From Deltaproteobacteria bacterium Ga0077550 (GTDB lineage: Bacteria; Myxococcota_A; Polyangia; Nannocystales; Nannocystaceae), in assembly GCA_001464385.1 (NCBI GenBank), contig LNFB01000222.1, forward strand, positions 1-64,000: a stretch of DNA of 64,000 nucleotides. The letters are read 5' to 3'. A model generated the notes under the pieces. That model worked only from the letters and a program-made list of their open reading frames with translations. It had not been told where the DNA came from and did not search any database. The translations under genes and the position numbers were made by a program. Shown piece after piece: positions 35,146-43,699 of this stretch. Position 1 is the stretch's first letter. Each line of letters opens with the position of its first letter.

Positions 35146-36342
35146 CTACGTCGGGACGACGAACTCCGCGAGCTTCGAGCCGTCCATCGACCACATGCCC
35201 ACGAAGTGCGGCGCGATGCGGATGATCCGCTGGTGGTGCGTCCACATCAGGTCGCCGGGGCGGCCGACGTCGGGGCGGTGGGCGTTGGTGTAGTGGTCCG
35301 GCAGGCCCGCGGGGATCGGCGGTGCGGGGGCGTCGAAGCCCGCGAGCACGCGGCCGGTGGAGGCGTCGTGGATCTGCACGCGCTGCCCGTCGAGGAGGAG
35401 CGCGAGCCCGTCGCCCGTCGGGGACCAGGCGATGCCGCACGCGTCGGCGATGCCGTGCGAGGCCTGGATCGCGCGCGCGCCCAGCAGGATGGTGGTGCGT
35501 CGCTCGCCGTCGCGGAAGACGTCGACGCGCCGCTCGGTCCGCTGGCCGCCGATGTGGTGCACGTAGCCGCTCACCGCGAGCGCACCGCCGGGCGACCAGA
35601 CGATCTCGTCGATCCGCGGCGACGACGGCGTGCGCACGCCGTGGACGCGGCCGGTGTCGCCGTCGACGAAGAGGAGGCGATCGCTCGCGGGGTGCACGGC
35701 GAACTCGCGGCGGACGCACCAGCGGCCGTCGGGCGACCAGTCGGGCGTGCCGCGTTCACCGGGGCCCGCGAGCGCCTGCTCGTACACGACACGCTGCGCG
35801 ATCGGATCGAAGGCCGCGACGCCCGAGCCGACGCGACCGACCACGAACTTGCCGGTCGCGTTCCACTCGATGGCCTGGAGCTCGGGCATGTCGAGCGGCT
35901 CGAAGTCGAAGCGCCAGTCACCCTGCTGGATGCGGAACAGCGCGCCGGTGTCGGTGAACATGTCGTCGCCGATCCACACGTAGCGGACGCCGCCGTCGCG
36001 GGTCTCGTCGGGGAACGCGGCGCCGACGTACTCGCCGCGATCGACCAGGCCGATCCCGTTGGTGCTCACGTTGGTCCCGAGGCGCAGGCCGTCGGGATGC
36101 CAGCGCAGCAGGCCGCGGTCGCTCCACCCGACGGTGCCGTCGATCGCCGTCGTCGAGCGCAGGCTCCCGGTCAGCGCGTCGAACACCAGGATCGCGCCGA
36201 GTTCGGCCGCGTCGTCGCTGCACGCGACCGCGAGCCACGGCTCGTGGGGGTGCACCGCCGCGTTCTCGATGAGGCACCGACGCGGCCACTTGGGATGGTC
36301 CTGCCGGGGCCAGGGGTGGTCGGCGCCGCGCGGAGAGTTCAT
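35146..36342 (-). CDS. WD40-like beta-propeller protein
   Basis: 398 residues without a signal peptide. Blade motifs recur: AAVHPHEPWLAVACSDDA, LRWHPDGLRLGTNVS, IEWNATGKFVVGRVGSG, IVWSPGGALAVSGYV and IAWSPTGDGLALLLDG. No further domain is seen. It is probably a cytoplasmic scaffold. Its nearest relative in the window is the Lys-tailed propeller at 17564-18988. The start chosen is the ATG of MNSPRGADHPW; upstream in-frame sequence is of doubtful coding quality. Confidence 0.72.
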   Translation of the reverse strand: MNSPRGADHPWPRQDHPKWPRRCLIENAAVHPHEPWLAVACSDDAAELGAILVFDALTGSLRSTTAIDGTVGWSDRGLLRWHPDGLRLGTNVSTNGIGLVDRGEYVGAAFPDETRDGGVRYVWIGDDMFTDTGALFRIQQGDWRFDFEPLDMPELQAIEWNATGKFVVGRVGSGVAAFDPIAQRVVYEQALAGPGERGTPDWSPDGRWCVRREFAVHPASDRLLFVDGDTGRVHGVRTPSSPRIDEIVWSPGGALAVSGYVHHIGGQRTERRVDVFRDGERRTTILLGARAIQASHGIADACGIAWSPTGDGLALLLDGQRVQIHDASTGRVLAGFDAPAPPIPAGLPDHYTNAHRPDVGRPGDLMWTHHQRIIRIAPHFVGMWSMDGSKLAEFVVPT

Positions 36343-36436
36343 GCAGGCCGAGTCTGCGCATGAACCCACGCGGGAAGGAAGATGAGGTCGACCCATGGGG
36401 GCCCACGCTCCCGCTGCGCTCGGCCGCGGGCGGATC

Positions 36437-37034
36437 TCACTGCTCCGAGCAGCTCGCGACGCTGCAGTGGTGGCAGCGCCCCGAGCGTGTGTCGTCCTGG
36501 ATCTGGCGGAGCATCCGCCCGTCGAAGCGGTACCGGCGCGTGCGCGTATGGTGGTCCGGCACCATGTCCGTCTCGCCGCTGGACGCCCACGATGCGCTCG
36601 TACGGATCTCACGGATCCCGCTGTGGAACGTGGCCGTATGGGTTGCAGCGTCGAGCGGGACGGCGATCGTGCCGATCTTGTGACCACAGGTGCCACGCAT
36701 CACGTACACGTCGTGGGGGACGTCCCACGGACACGTGCCCCCGCTGGCGTGAGGCACGAGGACGTCGAGTCGCGCGTCGCCGTCGACGTCGATCACGGGA
36801 TGCGACGTCAGCGTCCAGCGCGTACTTGGGATCGTAGATCGCGGGAAAGAGGATCGCGGCGGGCCAGTCGGTCGGTCGGGCGAACGTCGGAGTCGCGGGA
36901 GGCGAGGGGTGGGTACTCGGGGACACGCGCGTTGGTCCGGCCGTGCCGGCGCAGCCGAGGACGAGCGCTGTCGCGGCGACGACGGCCCGCGTCGTGGTGA
37001 CCGATGCAGGTGCGAGGCGCGACACGCTCGTCAT
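36437..37034 (-). pseudogene. Frameshifted lipoprotein with FG-GAP-like motif
   Basis: The first frame begins MTSVSRLAPASVTTTRAV, has a lipobox LVLGC and reads to FPAIYDPKYALDADVAS. The second frame then continues HPVIDVDGDARLDVLVPHAS and ends with a Cys-rich tail (CHHCSVASC). The switch lies at 36797-36815 and needs one extra base (or two missing). The DVDGDARLDVLV motif is like calcium-binding FG-GAP/VCBS repeats of exported proteins. Past the switch the first frame becomes Arg-rich and non-protein-like. Either a real pseudogene of about 198 codons or a one-base assembly error. Confidence 0.65.
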
Positions 37035-37107
37035 CGTGCCACGACGACCGTGCTCTGAGGGCGCGCGGTCGATCCCGCTCGCGCGCGTCCTGGGTGCAAG
37101 TCGTCGA

Positions 37108-37914
37108 TCAGAGATCGATCGGGCCCACGTCCATCACCGCGTCGGGGATGATCCCGCGGATCGCGAACACCGAGGGCGCCGTGACCGTGCCGCCGAGGAG
37201 CTCGGCGACCGCGGAGTTCGGCTTGGTCGTGACCTGCACCTGCGATCCGTCGCCCTGGAACAGCGCGGGGATGTCGGTCGACATCACGACGTTCGTCGGG
37301 CCGTCGTCCTGCCACCAGTTGGCGAGGAACGGGATGCCCGGGTCGCTCGCCGGCGGATCGCTCGCAGGCCCCTCGATGCGGTGGCGGTACTCCTTCTTCG
37401 GGTTCACGATCGTGTACGTGCCGCCGTCGTCGCAGTCGTCGTCGTACTCGAACACGAGGCCGTCGATCCGCTTGGCGTCGATCCCGGCGCGCCTCAGCCG
37501 CTGGACGAGCTCCTTGCTCGTCGCGCCGTAGTGCAGGGCGTAGTTGTTGATGTCGCCTTCGCCCTGCGGCGCGAACAGGTTGACGCCGACCTGCGAGACG
37601 ATGGTGGGTTCGTCCTCGGTCTCGCCGTCGTCGAAGACCAGGCCCTGGCACTCGACCGTGCGAAAGACGACGAAGGCGGTGACGCCGTCGTAGGTCGCGG
37701 GCTCGTAGTCCGCGGGCACGTGGGCTGCCACGTTGGCCAGGGGCACCGGGAACACCCCGGCGAATTCCTGGCAGTCCTCGAACTCGACGGAGAATGGGAC
37801 CGGTGCGCCGCGGAACGCGACGTCCGGCGCGTCGTCCGTCGCGCCCGCGCACCCGACCGACAACAGGAGCCCGACGACCCCGCACACTCCATGTCCACGA
37901 TGATGCTCTCGCAT
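37108..37914 (-). CDS. Lipoprotein, possibly acetoacetate-decarboxylase-like fold
   Basis: 268 residues; lipobox LLSVGC (Cys22), with little linker. The mature part reads FPVPLANVAAHVPADYEP and TAFVVFRTVECQGL, then VSQVGVNLFAPQG, a strand order reminiscent of the acetoacetate decarboxylase-like fold (where a P..P..L..G pattern is usual). The catalytic Lys of that family cannot be placed, so the match may be structural only. A GGAGAGG ribosome site and TACATA upstream support the ATG at 37914. It is divergent from the questin-oxidase-like gene. Confidence 0.6.
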   Translation of the reverse strand: MREHHRGHGVCGVVGLLLSVGCAGATDDAPDVAFRGAPVPFSVEFEDCQEFAGVFPVPLANVAAHVPADYEPATYDGVTAFVVFRTVECQGLVFDDGETEDEPTIVSQVGVNLFAPQGEGDINNYALHYGATSKELVQRLRRAGIDAKRIDGLVFEYDDDCDDGGTYTIVNPKKEYRHRIEGPASDPPASDPGIPFLANWWQDDGPTNVVMSTDIPALFQGDGSQVQVTTKPNSAVAELLGGTVTAPSVFAIRGIIPDAVMDVGPIDL

Positions 37915-38093
37915 GCGACCAACCTCTCCAGCCAGACGTATGTAGTGGCGTTGCGGCGCGCGTCCACGGGCAAGCGGCGATCGGCAGAGGCCCAAGCTCG
38001 GACGCGCGGGGGATCGCCGCCAATCCGTCGGCCTCGGGTCAACGCGTTGGCGGAGGGTCGACCCACGCGCCGTCGGAGATCCACACTCGCGTC

Positions 38094-39140
38094 ATGGATG
38101 AAGGTGAACACACCGACGGCGGGGCGCTCGACGCCGCGTTGCTCGGATTGCACGGCACGGACGCGGAGTTCGGCGGTGGGCTGTCCAATCATGGGCCGAT
38201 GGCGGCCGAAGCCCTCGAGGCGATGGGCCACCCCGATCGGATCGCGCCGTTCGTCGCGCACTACGGGCGCCGACTGACGCCGCTCGTGCCCGGCGAGCCG
38301 CTGCCGCGCGGGCGGTGGGCCCACGCGCTCGGCCGGGTCGAGCTCCGCGGGTCCCTCGTGGCGAGCTTCGTGGAGGAGCTGCGCGTCGAGGAGCCCGCCC
38401 GCGTGCTGGCGCGCAGCGTCGCCGTGCTCGCGCCCGGGGTGATCGGGGCCGCGTTCCATGGCGTGCTGCGCACGGCGCATGCGTGGCGCGCGTGGCTGCG
38501 GGCGCCCAGCGAGGCGCGCCGCGTCGAGCTCGCGCACGGCCTGGCGTACTGGGCCGCGCGTCACCAGGGCTTGCCCGGGGATCCCGGTCGCCACGCGATC
38601 GCCGGCCGATCACCCGCGGCGGTCCTCGCCGCCGTGCCGGTGGTGCCGACCCAGGGCGCCGGCTTGATCCTCGATCGCTTCGCCGTCCTCGACGGCGACG
38701 CGGCGTTCATCACCGCGGTCGAGTCCTACGATCCCGACGCGCTGCCGGTCGACGCCGCGCTCGACGAGCTCCTCGCCGCCGTCGCACAGGCCTACCTCGC
38801 CGCGCCCACCGCCCGCGAGCGCTTCGTGTTCCTGCACGGCATCACGTCGACCAGCGCGGTGCGGACGCTCCTGCCTGCGCTGCGCCCCGACGATCGCGTG
38901 CGCCTCGTCGCCCACCAGGTCGCCGCGATCGCGGCGGTGCAGGCGACCCACGGCCGCACGGACGCGCCGCCCGACACGGTCGTCCCGGCGGCGGTGGATT
39001 GGTCGAGCCTCGCCGCGACCGCGTCGCGCAGCCGCGACGACCATACGATCAAGCTCGTGCAGGCCTGCATGCACGAGGCCGCGCGGGGGGCCAGCCCGCT
39101 CTTGGGTGTGGTCGCGCAGCGACGACTCGCCGCGGAGTGA
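38094..39140 (+). CDS. Questin-oxidase-like protein
   Basis: 348 residues, soluble, helical. The family mark is SNHGPMAAEALEAMGHPD near residues 31-48, followed by FVAHYGRRL; it recurs in the questin oxidase/AflY family, which carries out Baeyer-Villiger-type oxidation without a flavin motif. Later blocks are ALGRVELRGSLVASFVEEL, FHGVLRTAHAWRAWL, FVFLHGITSTSAVRTLLPAL and HTIKLVQACMHEA, with several conserved His. The substrate is unknown; no polyketide genes adjoin it. CACACT lies 6 nt before the ATG. Confidence 0.8.
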   Translation: MDEGEHTDGGALDAALLGLHGTDAEFGGGLSNHGPMAAEALEAMGHPDRIAPFVAHYGRRLTPLVPGEPLPRGRWAHALGRVELRGSLVASFVEELRVEEPARVLARSVAVLAPGVIGAAFHGVLRTAHAWRAWLRAPSEARRVELAHGLAYWAARHQGLPGDPGRHAIAGRSPAAVLAAVPVVPTQGAGLILDRFAVLDGDAAFITAVESYDPDALPVDAALDELLAAVAQAYLAAPTARERFVFLHGITSTSAVRTLLPALRPDDRVRLVAHQVAAIAAVQATHGRTDAPPDTVVPAAVDWSSLAATASRSRDDHTIKLVQACMHEAARGASPLLGVVAQRRLAAE

Positions 39141-39158
39141 TGTGGACGGCCTACGGCT

Positions 39159-39740
39159 TCACAGCCGCCCGAGCCCCGGCAAGAAGCGCCCCGTTCGCCG
39201 CGCCCACTCGAGGTAGGCCTGACCGTGGGTCCGCAGCAGGTACGGCTCCTCGGCGATCCGCACCTGCAGCTCGAGCGCGACCACGAGCACGACCGGCAGG
39301 CCCAGGGCCACCGGCGTGCTGCAGCACAGCGCGAGGCCGAGGCTCACGACGATCATCATCGTGAAGATCGGGTTGCGGACCCATCGGAACCATCCGTCGG
39401 TGACGAGGCGCGTGCGCGCGTGCGGGTCGACGCCGATGCGCCAGGTCTCGCGCATGTCGGCCTGGGCGACGAAGGTGCCGGCCGTGCCGAGCACGACGAG
39501 CGTCGCGCCGAGGACGACGACGAGCGGGTGCGTCACCACGGGCGCGCCGATCCAGACCGCGGCCGGGACCAGGGCGTACGCGAGCACCATCATCGCGGCG
39601 GCGATCCACTCGATCGCGCCGGCACCCTCACGCACGCCGACGAAGCCAGTGGCGCCGGTGGCCCGGTACGCCAGCCAGCTGCGCACGCCGAACGTGGGGA
39701 CGAGGAAGGCGAGCAGACCGAGGGTGGCGACGATGGGCAT
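39159..39740 (-). CDS. Isoprenylcysteine carboxyl methyltransferase-like membrane protein
   Basis: 193 residues with about five hydrophobic segments. The C-terminal signature RLVTDGWFRWVRNPIFTMM, preceded by ADMRETWRIGVDP and followed by EEPYLLRTHGQAYLEWARR, is that of the bacterial ICMT/phospholipid methyltransferase superfamily, where it binds SAM. It probably methylates a lipid or prenyl-type substrate in the inner membrane. The leader has GGAG 12 nt before the ATG. It is transcribed away from a TetR gene, with a palindrome between; control by that regulator is likely. Confidence 0.85.
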   Translation of the reverse strand: MPIVATLGLLAFLVPTFGVRSWLAYRATGATGFVGVREGAGAIEWIAAAMMVLAYALVPAAVWIGAPVVTHPLVVVLGATLVVLGTAGTFVAQADMRETWRIGVDPHARTRLVTDGWFRWVRNPIFTMMIVVSLGLALCCSTPVALGLPVVLVVALELQVRIAEEPYLLRTHGQAYLEWARRTGRFLPGLGRL

Positions 39741-39769
39741 GGGCGACGAGCTCCGGGTTCGGCTAGTAT

Positions 39770-39785
39770 CCGAGCAAAAGCTCGG
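39770..39785. promoter_or_regulatory. Palindromic operator candidate between TetR and ICMT genes
   Basis: CCGAGC-AAAA-GCTCGG, perfect 6-bp arms, directly behind the -10-like TAGTAT (39764-39769) of the TetR gene. A half-site-like ACTCGGGT follows at 39793-39800. The position suits repression of both divergent genes. Confidence 0.55.
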
Positions 39786-39812
39786 GTCCGTTACTCGGGT
39801 TTCGAAGCGCCC

Positions 39813-40451
39813 ATGCCCACCGCCGCAAAACCCAAGCTCGGGCCCCGCCGTCGGCCGTCACAGGCCCGTGCGCGCGGCACCGTCGAGGTCCTGCTCACCG
39901 CGACGGCTCGGGTTCTGGTGCGCCGCGGCTGGGCGGGCACGACCACGAATCACATCGCCGAAGCCGCCGGGGTGTCGGTCGGCACGCTCTACGAGTACTT
40001 CCCCGGCAAGGACGCGATGGTCCACGCGCTGGTCGAGCGCCACCTCGCGCGGGCGGAGGTCGAGCTCGGCGCCGTGATCGCGGAGCAGGCCAGCAACCTC
40101 GGCGCGCTCCGCCTCGAGCCCCTCGCGCGCGCGATGGTCGACGCGATGATCGGGCTGCACGCCGAGGCTCCGCGCCTGCATCGCGTGCTGTTCGAGGAGG
40201 TGCCCCACGGTCCCGCGGTGCGCCGCCGCGTCCGCGCCCTGGAGGAGCGATCCGCGAGCGCCCTCGCGGCGGCCCTCGCCGTGATCCCCGGCGTCGTCGT
40301 CCGCGATCGCGTCGTGGCGGCGCGCCTCGTCGTCGACATGCTCGAGGCCCTCACCCACCGATGGGTCACCGACGCGACCCAGGCGACGCTCCCGCCGAGG
40401 CGCCTGGCCGACGAGCTGGTGCGAATGATCGTCGCCTACCTCGGCGGGTGA
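39813..40451 (+). CDS. TetR/AcrR family transcriptional regulator
   Basis: 212 residues. The N-terminal helix-turn-helix is clear: TVEVLLTATARVLVRRGWAG, then TTTNHIAEAAGVSVGTLYEY and FPGKDAMV, in the usual spacing. The C-terminal ligand domain carries the VLFEEVPHGPAVRRRV and LVRMIVAYL helices seen in the TetR_C_27-like group. It should bind the palindrome at 39770-39785 and repress itself and the divergent methyltransferase gene until a small ligand is bound; this is inferred from position. Confidence 0.9.
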   Translation: MPTAAKPKLGPRRRPSQARARGTVEVLLTATARVLVRRGWAGTTTNHIAEAAGVSVGTLYEYFPGKDAMVHALVERHLARAEVELGAVIAEQASNLGALRLEPLARAMVDAMIGLHAEAPRLHRVLFEEVPHGPAVRRRVRALEERSASALAAALAVIPGVVVRDRVVAARLVVDMLEALTHRWVTDATQATLPPRRLADELVRMIVAYLGG

Positions 40452-40528
40452 CCGCGCGCCGAGGCGCCGCCCTCGCCGCGTGTCGCGTTGTGGAGGTTCC
40501 GCGGGCGCGCTGCTACTCTCGCCGCCAC

Positions 40529-40741
40529 ATGACCCGCGCCGCCGTGCTCGCGTTCACCATCGTCTCGCTCGCCGCCCTCGGTGGCTGCGAGAAGCAATCC
40601 ACCAAGTCGCCCGATGCCGATGGCGCCGCCGAGGAAGAGGGCGACGGAGCGCCCGACGGCGACTCGGCCCCCGACGAAGCGGAAGAGGAAGAGGAAGGCG
40701 AGGAGGCCGCCCCCGGCCTCGACAAGCCCGGCGGCTGGTGA
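40529..40741 (+). CDS. Small acidic lipoprotein
   Basis: 70 residues: signal peptide with lipobox AALGGC (Cys20), then EKQSTKSPDADG and a long Glu/Asp-rich tail (about 20 acidic residues) ending DKPGGW. No fold is expected beyond the anchor; it may be a charged surface or calcium-binding peptide. TACTCT lies 9 nt before the ATG. Confidence 0.65.
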   Translation: MTRAAVLAFTIVSLAALGGCEKQSTKSPDADGAAEEEGDGAPDGDSAPDEAEEEEEGEEAAPGLDKPGGW

Positions 40742-40808
40742 GCCCCCGCGTCCGGGCGTCGGGTCGACCGACGCCTGCCGTCCCGGCCGAGTGTGCGACA
40801 CTGTCGGC

Positions 40809-41393
40809 GTGACGCGAGCGCCGCGCGGCTACCACGGGGTCGGGCACGAGACGATCGGCTCCGATCTGCTCGCCGTCCAACACGCCCTCGGGGCGCTGGC
40901 GGGCACCGCGAACGCAGCCGAGCGGCTCCTGGGCGAGATCGCCAACGGCCGGCTCGAGCAGGTCACCGCGGACGGCTGGTACCCGATCGGCTGGTTGCTC
41001 GAGATGATGGAGACGATCGAGCAGCGCATCGGTCGGTTCGCGCTGCTGAAGCTCGGGCGCACCCTCTTTCGCATCTCCCACGAGCAGCGGATCGCCGAGG
41101 TCGCCCGGTGTGGCCGTGACATCGTCCACGGCATCGACGGCATGTACCACCACGCGAATCGCGGCGCCGCGATCGGCGGCTGGGAGGTCCTCGAGTTCGA
41201 TGCCAACCGCGCGGTGCTCGAGAAGACCACGCCCCACCACTGCGTGATGGAGGAGGGCATCTTGAGCCAGGCGCTGCAGGCCGTCGGGTCGCCCGCCGTC
41301 ATCAGCCAGTCGCAGTGCTTCCGCGAGGGCGCGGATGCCTGCCGCTTCGTGATCCTGCCGGCGATGCAATCGGCGGTCTGGGTCGCGCCGTAG
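40809..41393 (+). CDS. V4R-like (4-vinyl reductase) sensory domain protein
   Basis: 194 residues from a GTG that lies 6 nt behind GACACT. The C-terminal half reads GWEVLEFDANRAVLEKTTPH, HCVMEEGILSQALQAVG and SQCFREGADACRFVILP; the pattern C...G..x..C..x..Q..C..G...C.F is that of V4R domains, which bind small hydrophobic molecules or metals and act as sensors. The N-terminal half is helical (LLEMMETIEQRIGRFALLK). No output domain is attached, so it may act by protein contact. The partner is unknown. Confidence 0.68.
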   Translation: MTRAPRGYHGVGHETIGSDLLAVQHALGALAGTANAAERLLGEIANGRLEQVTADGWYPIGWLLEMMETIEQRIGRFALLKLGRTLFRISHEQRIAEVARCGRDIVHGIDGMYHHANRGAAIGGWEVLEFDANRAVLEKTTPHHCVMEEGILSQALQAVGSPAVISQSQCFREGADACRFVILPAMQSAVWVAP

Positions 41394-41437
41394 CGGTCGC
41401 GGGCCCGCGCTCGCGGCCTCGCGCGTTTCGCCAGGGG

Positions 41438-41743
41438 CTACGGCGCCGACGGGGTCGGCGTGGCCGCGGGCGCGCGCCCGTCCTTGCCCACCAACGCCCC
41501 GCACTCGCAGCACAACGGCGGGTCGCGCACGATCATCAACACCGGCCCGATGCCGAGCATGTAGAGCATGCACATCGGCAGCGCGAGCACGTAGTCCGCC
41601 GCGAGGATCGGGAAGAACGGCAGGAGGACCAGCGGCATCGCCAGGTACAGCCGGACCCACTTGCGCGTGCGGTGGCTGTAGCGGTGCTCGACCTCGACGG
41701 CGCGGTCGCACCGGGTGCAGTAGCCGCTGGTTTGATCGGCCAT
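41438..41743 (-). CDS. Small zinc-ribbon membrane protein
   Basis: 101 residues. N-terminal CTRCDRAVEVEH and C-terminal CCECGALVGKDG provide two Cys pairs, with two membrane segments between (LYLAMPLVLLPFFPILAADY and LALPMCMLYMLGIGPVLMIV). Both Cys knuckles would lie on the same, probably cytoplasmic, side and could bind zinc together. TAGGAT lies 7 nt before the ATG and includes the stop codon of the upstream gene. Confidence 0.72.
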   Translation of the reverse strand: MADQTSGYCTRCDRAVEVEHRYSHRTRKWVRLYLAMPLVLLPFFPILAADYVLALPMCMLYMLGIGPVLMIVRDPPLCCECGALVGKDGRAPAATPTPSAP

Positions 41744-41753
41744 TCGGAAGATC

Positions 41754-42158
41754 CTAGCACGGGGACGGGGGGACGCCGTCGGCGGTTACGGCGCGGGCGC
41801 CGACGCGGAACCACGTGATGCGCTCGGTGCCGCAGCCGCCACAGCGGCACGCCACCTCGCGGAGTCGCTCGGTGCCGACGTTGCGCACCGTGTGTGTGAG
41901 GACGTGGAAGTTGCCGCCGCAGCGCGGACAGGGGCCGCGCTCGGCACGGGGCTCGATCTGGCTGGCGGACGCGACCTCGATCGCATGCTGGGGCGTCCCG
42001 CCGGGGCGGTTGGCCTCGAGGCGGTCGGCCTCCGCCTGCAGCGCGTCGGCCTCGGCGGCGAGGCGACGTCGCCGATCGCCGCGGAACACGGGCGTCACCG
42101 CGACCGCGATGATCCAGGCCATCGCGGCCAAGACTGCACCCGCGAGGAGCCACGACAT
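41754..42158 (-). CDS. Membrane-anchored zinc-ribbon protein
   Basis: 134 residues. One N-terminal membrane segment (WLLAGAVLAAMAWIIAVAV), a coiled-coil-like Glu/Ala/Arg stretch (AAEADALQAEADRLEANR) and a C-terminal zinc ribbon with CPRCGGNFHV and CRCGGCGTERI. It lies 10 bp upstream of the other zinc-ribbon membrane protein gene on the same strand, so the two probably work together. TAGGCT lies 10 nt before the ATG. No named family is recognised. Confidence 0.72.
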   Translation of the reverse strand: MSWLLAGAVLAAMAWIIAVAVTPVFRGDRRRRLAAEADALQAEADRLEANRPGGTPQHAIEVASASQIEPRAERGPCPRCGGNFHVLTHTVRNVGTERLREVACRCGGCGTERITWFRVGARAVTADGVPPSPC

Positions 42159-42287
42159 GCGCGGGATCAGCCTAGCAGTCTGCGATGTGCGTGCGCTCCG
42201 GCGGAAGCTCACGGGCTCGCGCGGGCGTCCGCGCCGCAGCGCCGCCCGCTTCGGACGCGGCCGACAATCTGGTACACCCCGGCCAAC

Positions 42288-43598
42288 ATGTCCGGACTGC
42301 TCGAGCTCGATCCCGAGGGTTTCATCGATCAGCTGCGTGCGCACGGCGGCCGCGCCACGCTCTACTGGGACGACGCGCAGGGGAAGATGGTCGCCGACGC
42401 GCCGTGGCTCGACGAGCTCGCCGCGTGGATGACCAGCGACACGCGCGACGTGCATCACCACGAGGCGGTGTTCCTCGGCATCGGGCCCGAGACCGGCGCG
42501 CTGTTCGGCGCCTTCGTGCACGCGACCGTGCGCGGACAAGGGGCCGGCGGCCTGCGCTTCTGGCCGTACGCGCGGCTCGAGGACGTGCTGCGCGACGGCC
42601 TGCGGCTGTCGCTCGGCATGTCGCGCAAGAGCGCGTTGGCGGGCCTGTGGTGGGGCGGCGGTAAGGGCATCATCGTGCGGCGTCCCGACGCGCCGTGGCA
42701 GGATCCGACGTACCGCCGCACGCTGTATCGCGAGTACGGCGGCTTCACGACCTCGCTGCGCGGCGTGTACATCACCGCCGAGGACGTCGGCAGCGGCCCC
42801 GCCGACATGGCGTCGGTGTTCGAGACGACGCGCTACGTGACGTGCGTGCCGCCGGCCGTGGGCGGCAGCGGCAACCCGTCGGCGGCGACCGCCAAGGGGG
42901 TCGTGTGCGCGATGGAGGCCGCCCTCGATCATCTGGGCCGCGGCGAGCTGCGCGGCAAGACGATCGCGATGCAGGGCGCGGGCAACGTCGCGGGCTTCAT
43001 GATCGACGAGCTCGTCGCGCGCGGCGTCGGTCGCATCATCGCCACCGAGATCTCGGCCGATCGCGTCGCCGAGGTGCGGGCCAGGCTCTCGCGGGAGGGC
43101 CACGGCTCGACGTCGATCGAGATCCGTCAGGCAGCGCCCGGCGATCGGCAGATCTTCGCCGAGCCCTGCGACGTGTTCGCGCCCAACGCCTTGGGTGGCG
43201 TGCTGGATCCCGAGACCATCGCGATGCTGCAGACCCCGATCGTCTGCGGCGCCGCGAACAACCAGCTCCTCGACGATCGCCGCGACGATCGCCTGCTCGC
43301 CGAGCGCGGCATCGCCTACGTGCCCGACTTCGTCGCCAACCGCATGGGCATCGTGAACTGCGCCAACGAGCAGTACGGCCAGGTCGACGGCGATCCGGCG
43401 ATCGAGCGCCACTTCGGCCGCACCTGGGACAACGCGGTGTTCGTGGTGACCAAGCGCGTGCTCGAGCGGGCCGCTCGCGAGGGGATCACGACCTCGCGTG
43501 CAGCGAATGCGCTGGCCGATGAGGCGTGCCGTGTGCCGCACCCGATCTGGGGTCACCGCGGGCGGACGATCATCGACGGGCTCGTGAAGAAGCGCTGA
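42288..43598 (+). CDS. Glu/Leu/Phe/Val dehydrogenase family enzyme
   Basis: 436 residues. The substrate region has MSRKSALAGLWWGGGKG (Lys114 and catalytic-type Lys126) and YITAEDVGSGPADM with the catalytic-type Asp. The Rossmann domain motif is AMQGAGNVAGFMIDEL, and IVCGAANNQL is also typical. The enzyme should deaminate an amino acid oxidatively with NAD(P). The WWGGGKG context and the HHHEAVFLGIGPETG start differ from classical glutamate dehydrogenase, so the substrate may be another amino acid. It is cytoplasmic and monocistronic. Confidence 0.85.
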   Translation: MSGLLELDPEGFIDQLRAHGGRATLYWDDAQGKMVADAPWLDELAAWMTSDTRDVHHHEAVFLGIGPETGALFGAFVHATVRGQGAGGLRFWPYARLEDVLRDGLRLSLGMSRKSALAGLWWGGGKGIIVRRPDAPWQDPTYRRTLYREYGGFTTSLRGVYITAEDVGSGPADMASVFETTRYVTCVPPAVGGSGNPSAATAKGVVCAMEAALDHLGRGELRGKTIAMQGAGNVAGFMIDELVARGVGRIIATEISADRVAEVRARLSREGHGSTSIEIRQAAPGDRQIFAEPCDVFAPNALGGVLDPETIAMLQTPIVCGAANNQLLDDRRDDRLLAERGIAYVPDFVANRMGIVNCANEQYGQVDGDPAIERHFGRTWDNAVFVVTKRVLERAAREGITTSRAANALADEACRVPHPIWGHRGRTIIDGLVKKR

Positions 43599-43687
43599 CG
43601 CTCGGCAGCGGCGGGCCCCGAGGGGTTCGCGATCGCGCGGGCGGCCCGAAGGCGGACGCGGGGAATGGCCGCCTCGCGCCCGCACGT

Positions 43688-43693
43688 TACGAT
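43688..43693 (+). promoter_or_regulatory. -10-like hexamer of a leaderless start
   Basis: TACGAT lies exactly 6 nt before the GTG at 43700. An ATG overlapping the hexamer is out of frame. Confidence 0.45.
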
Positions 43694-43699
43694 GCACCC

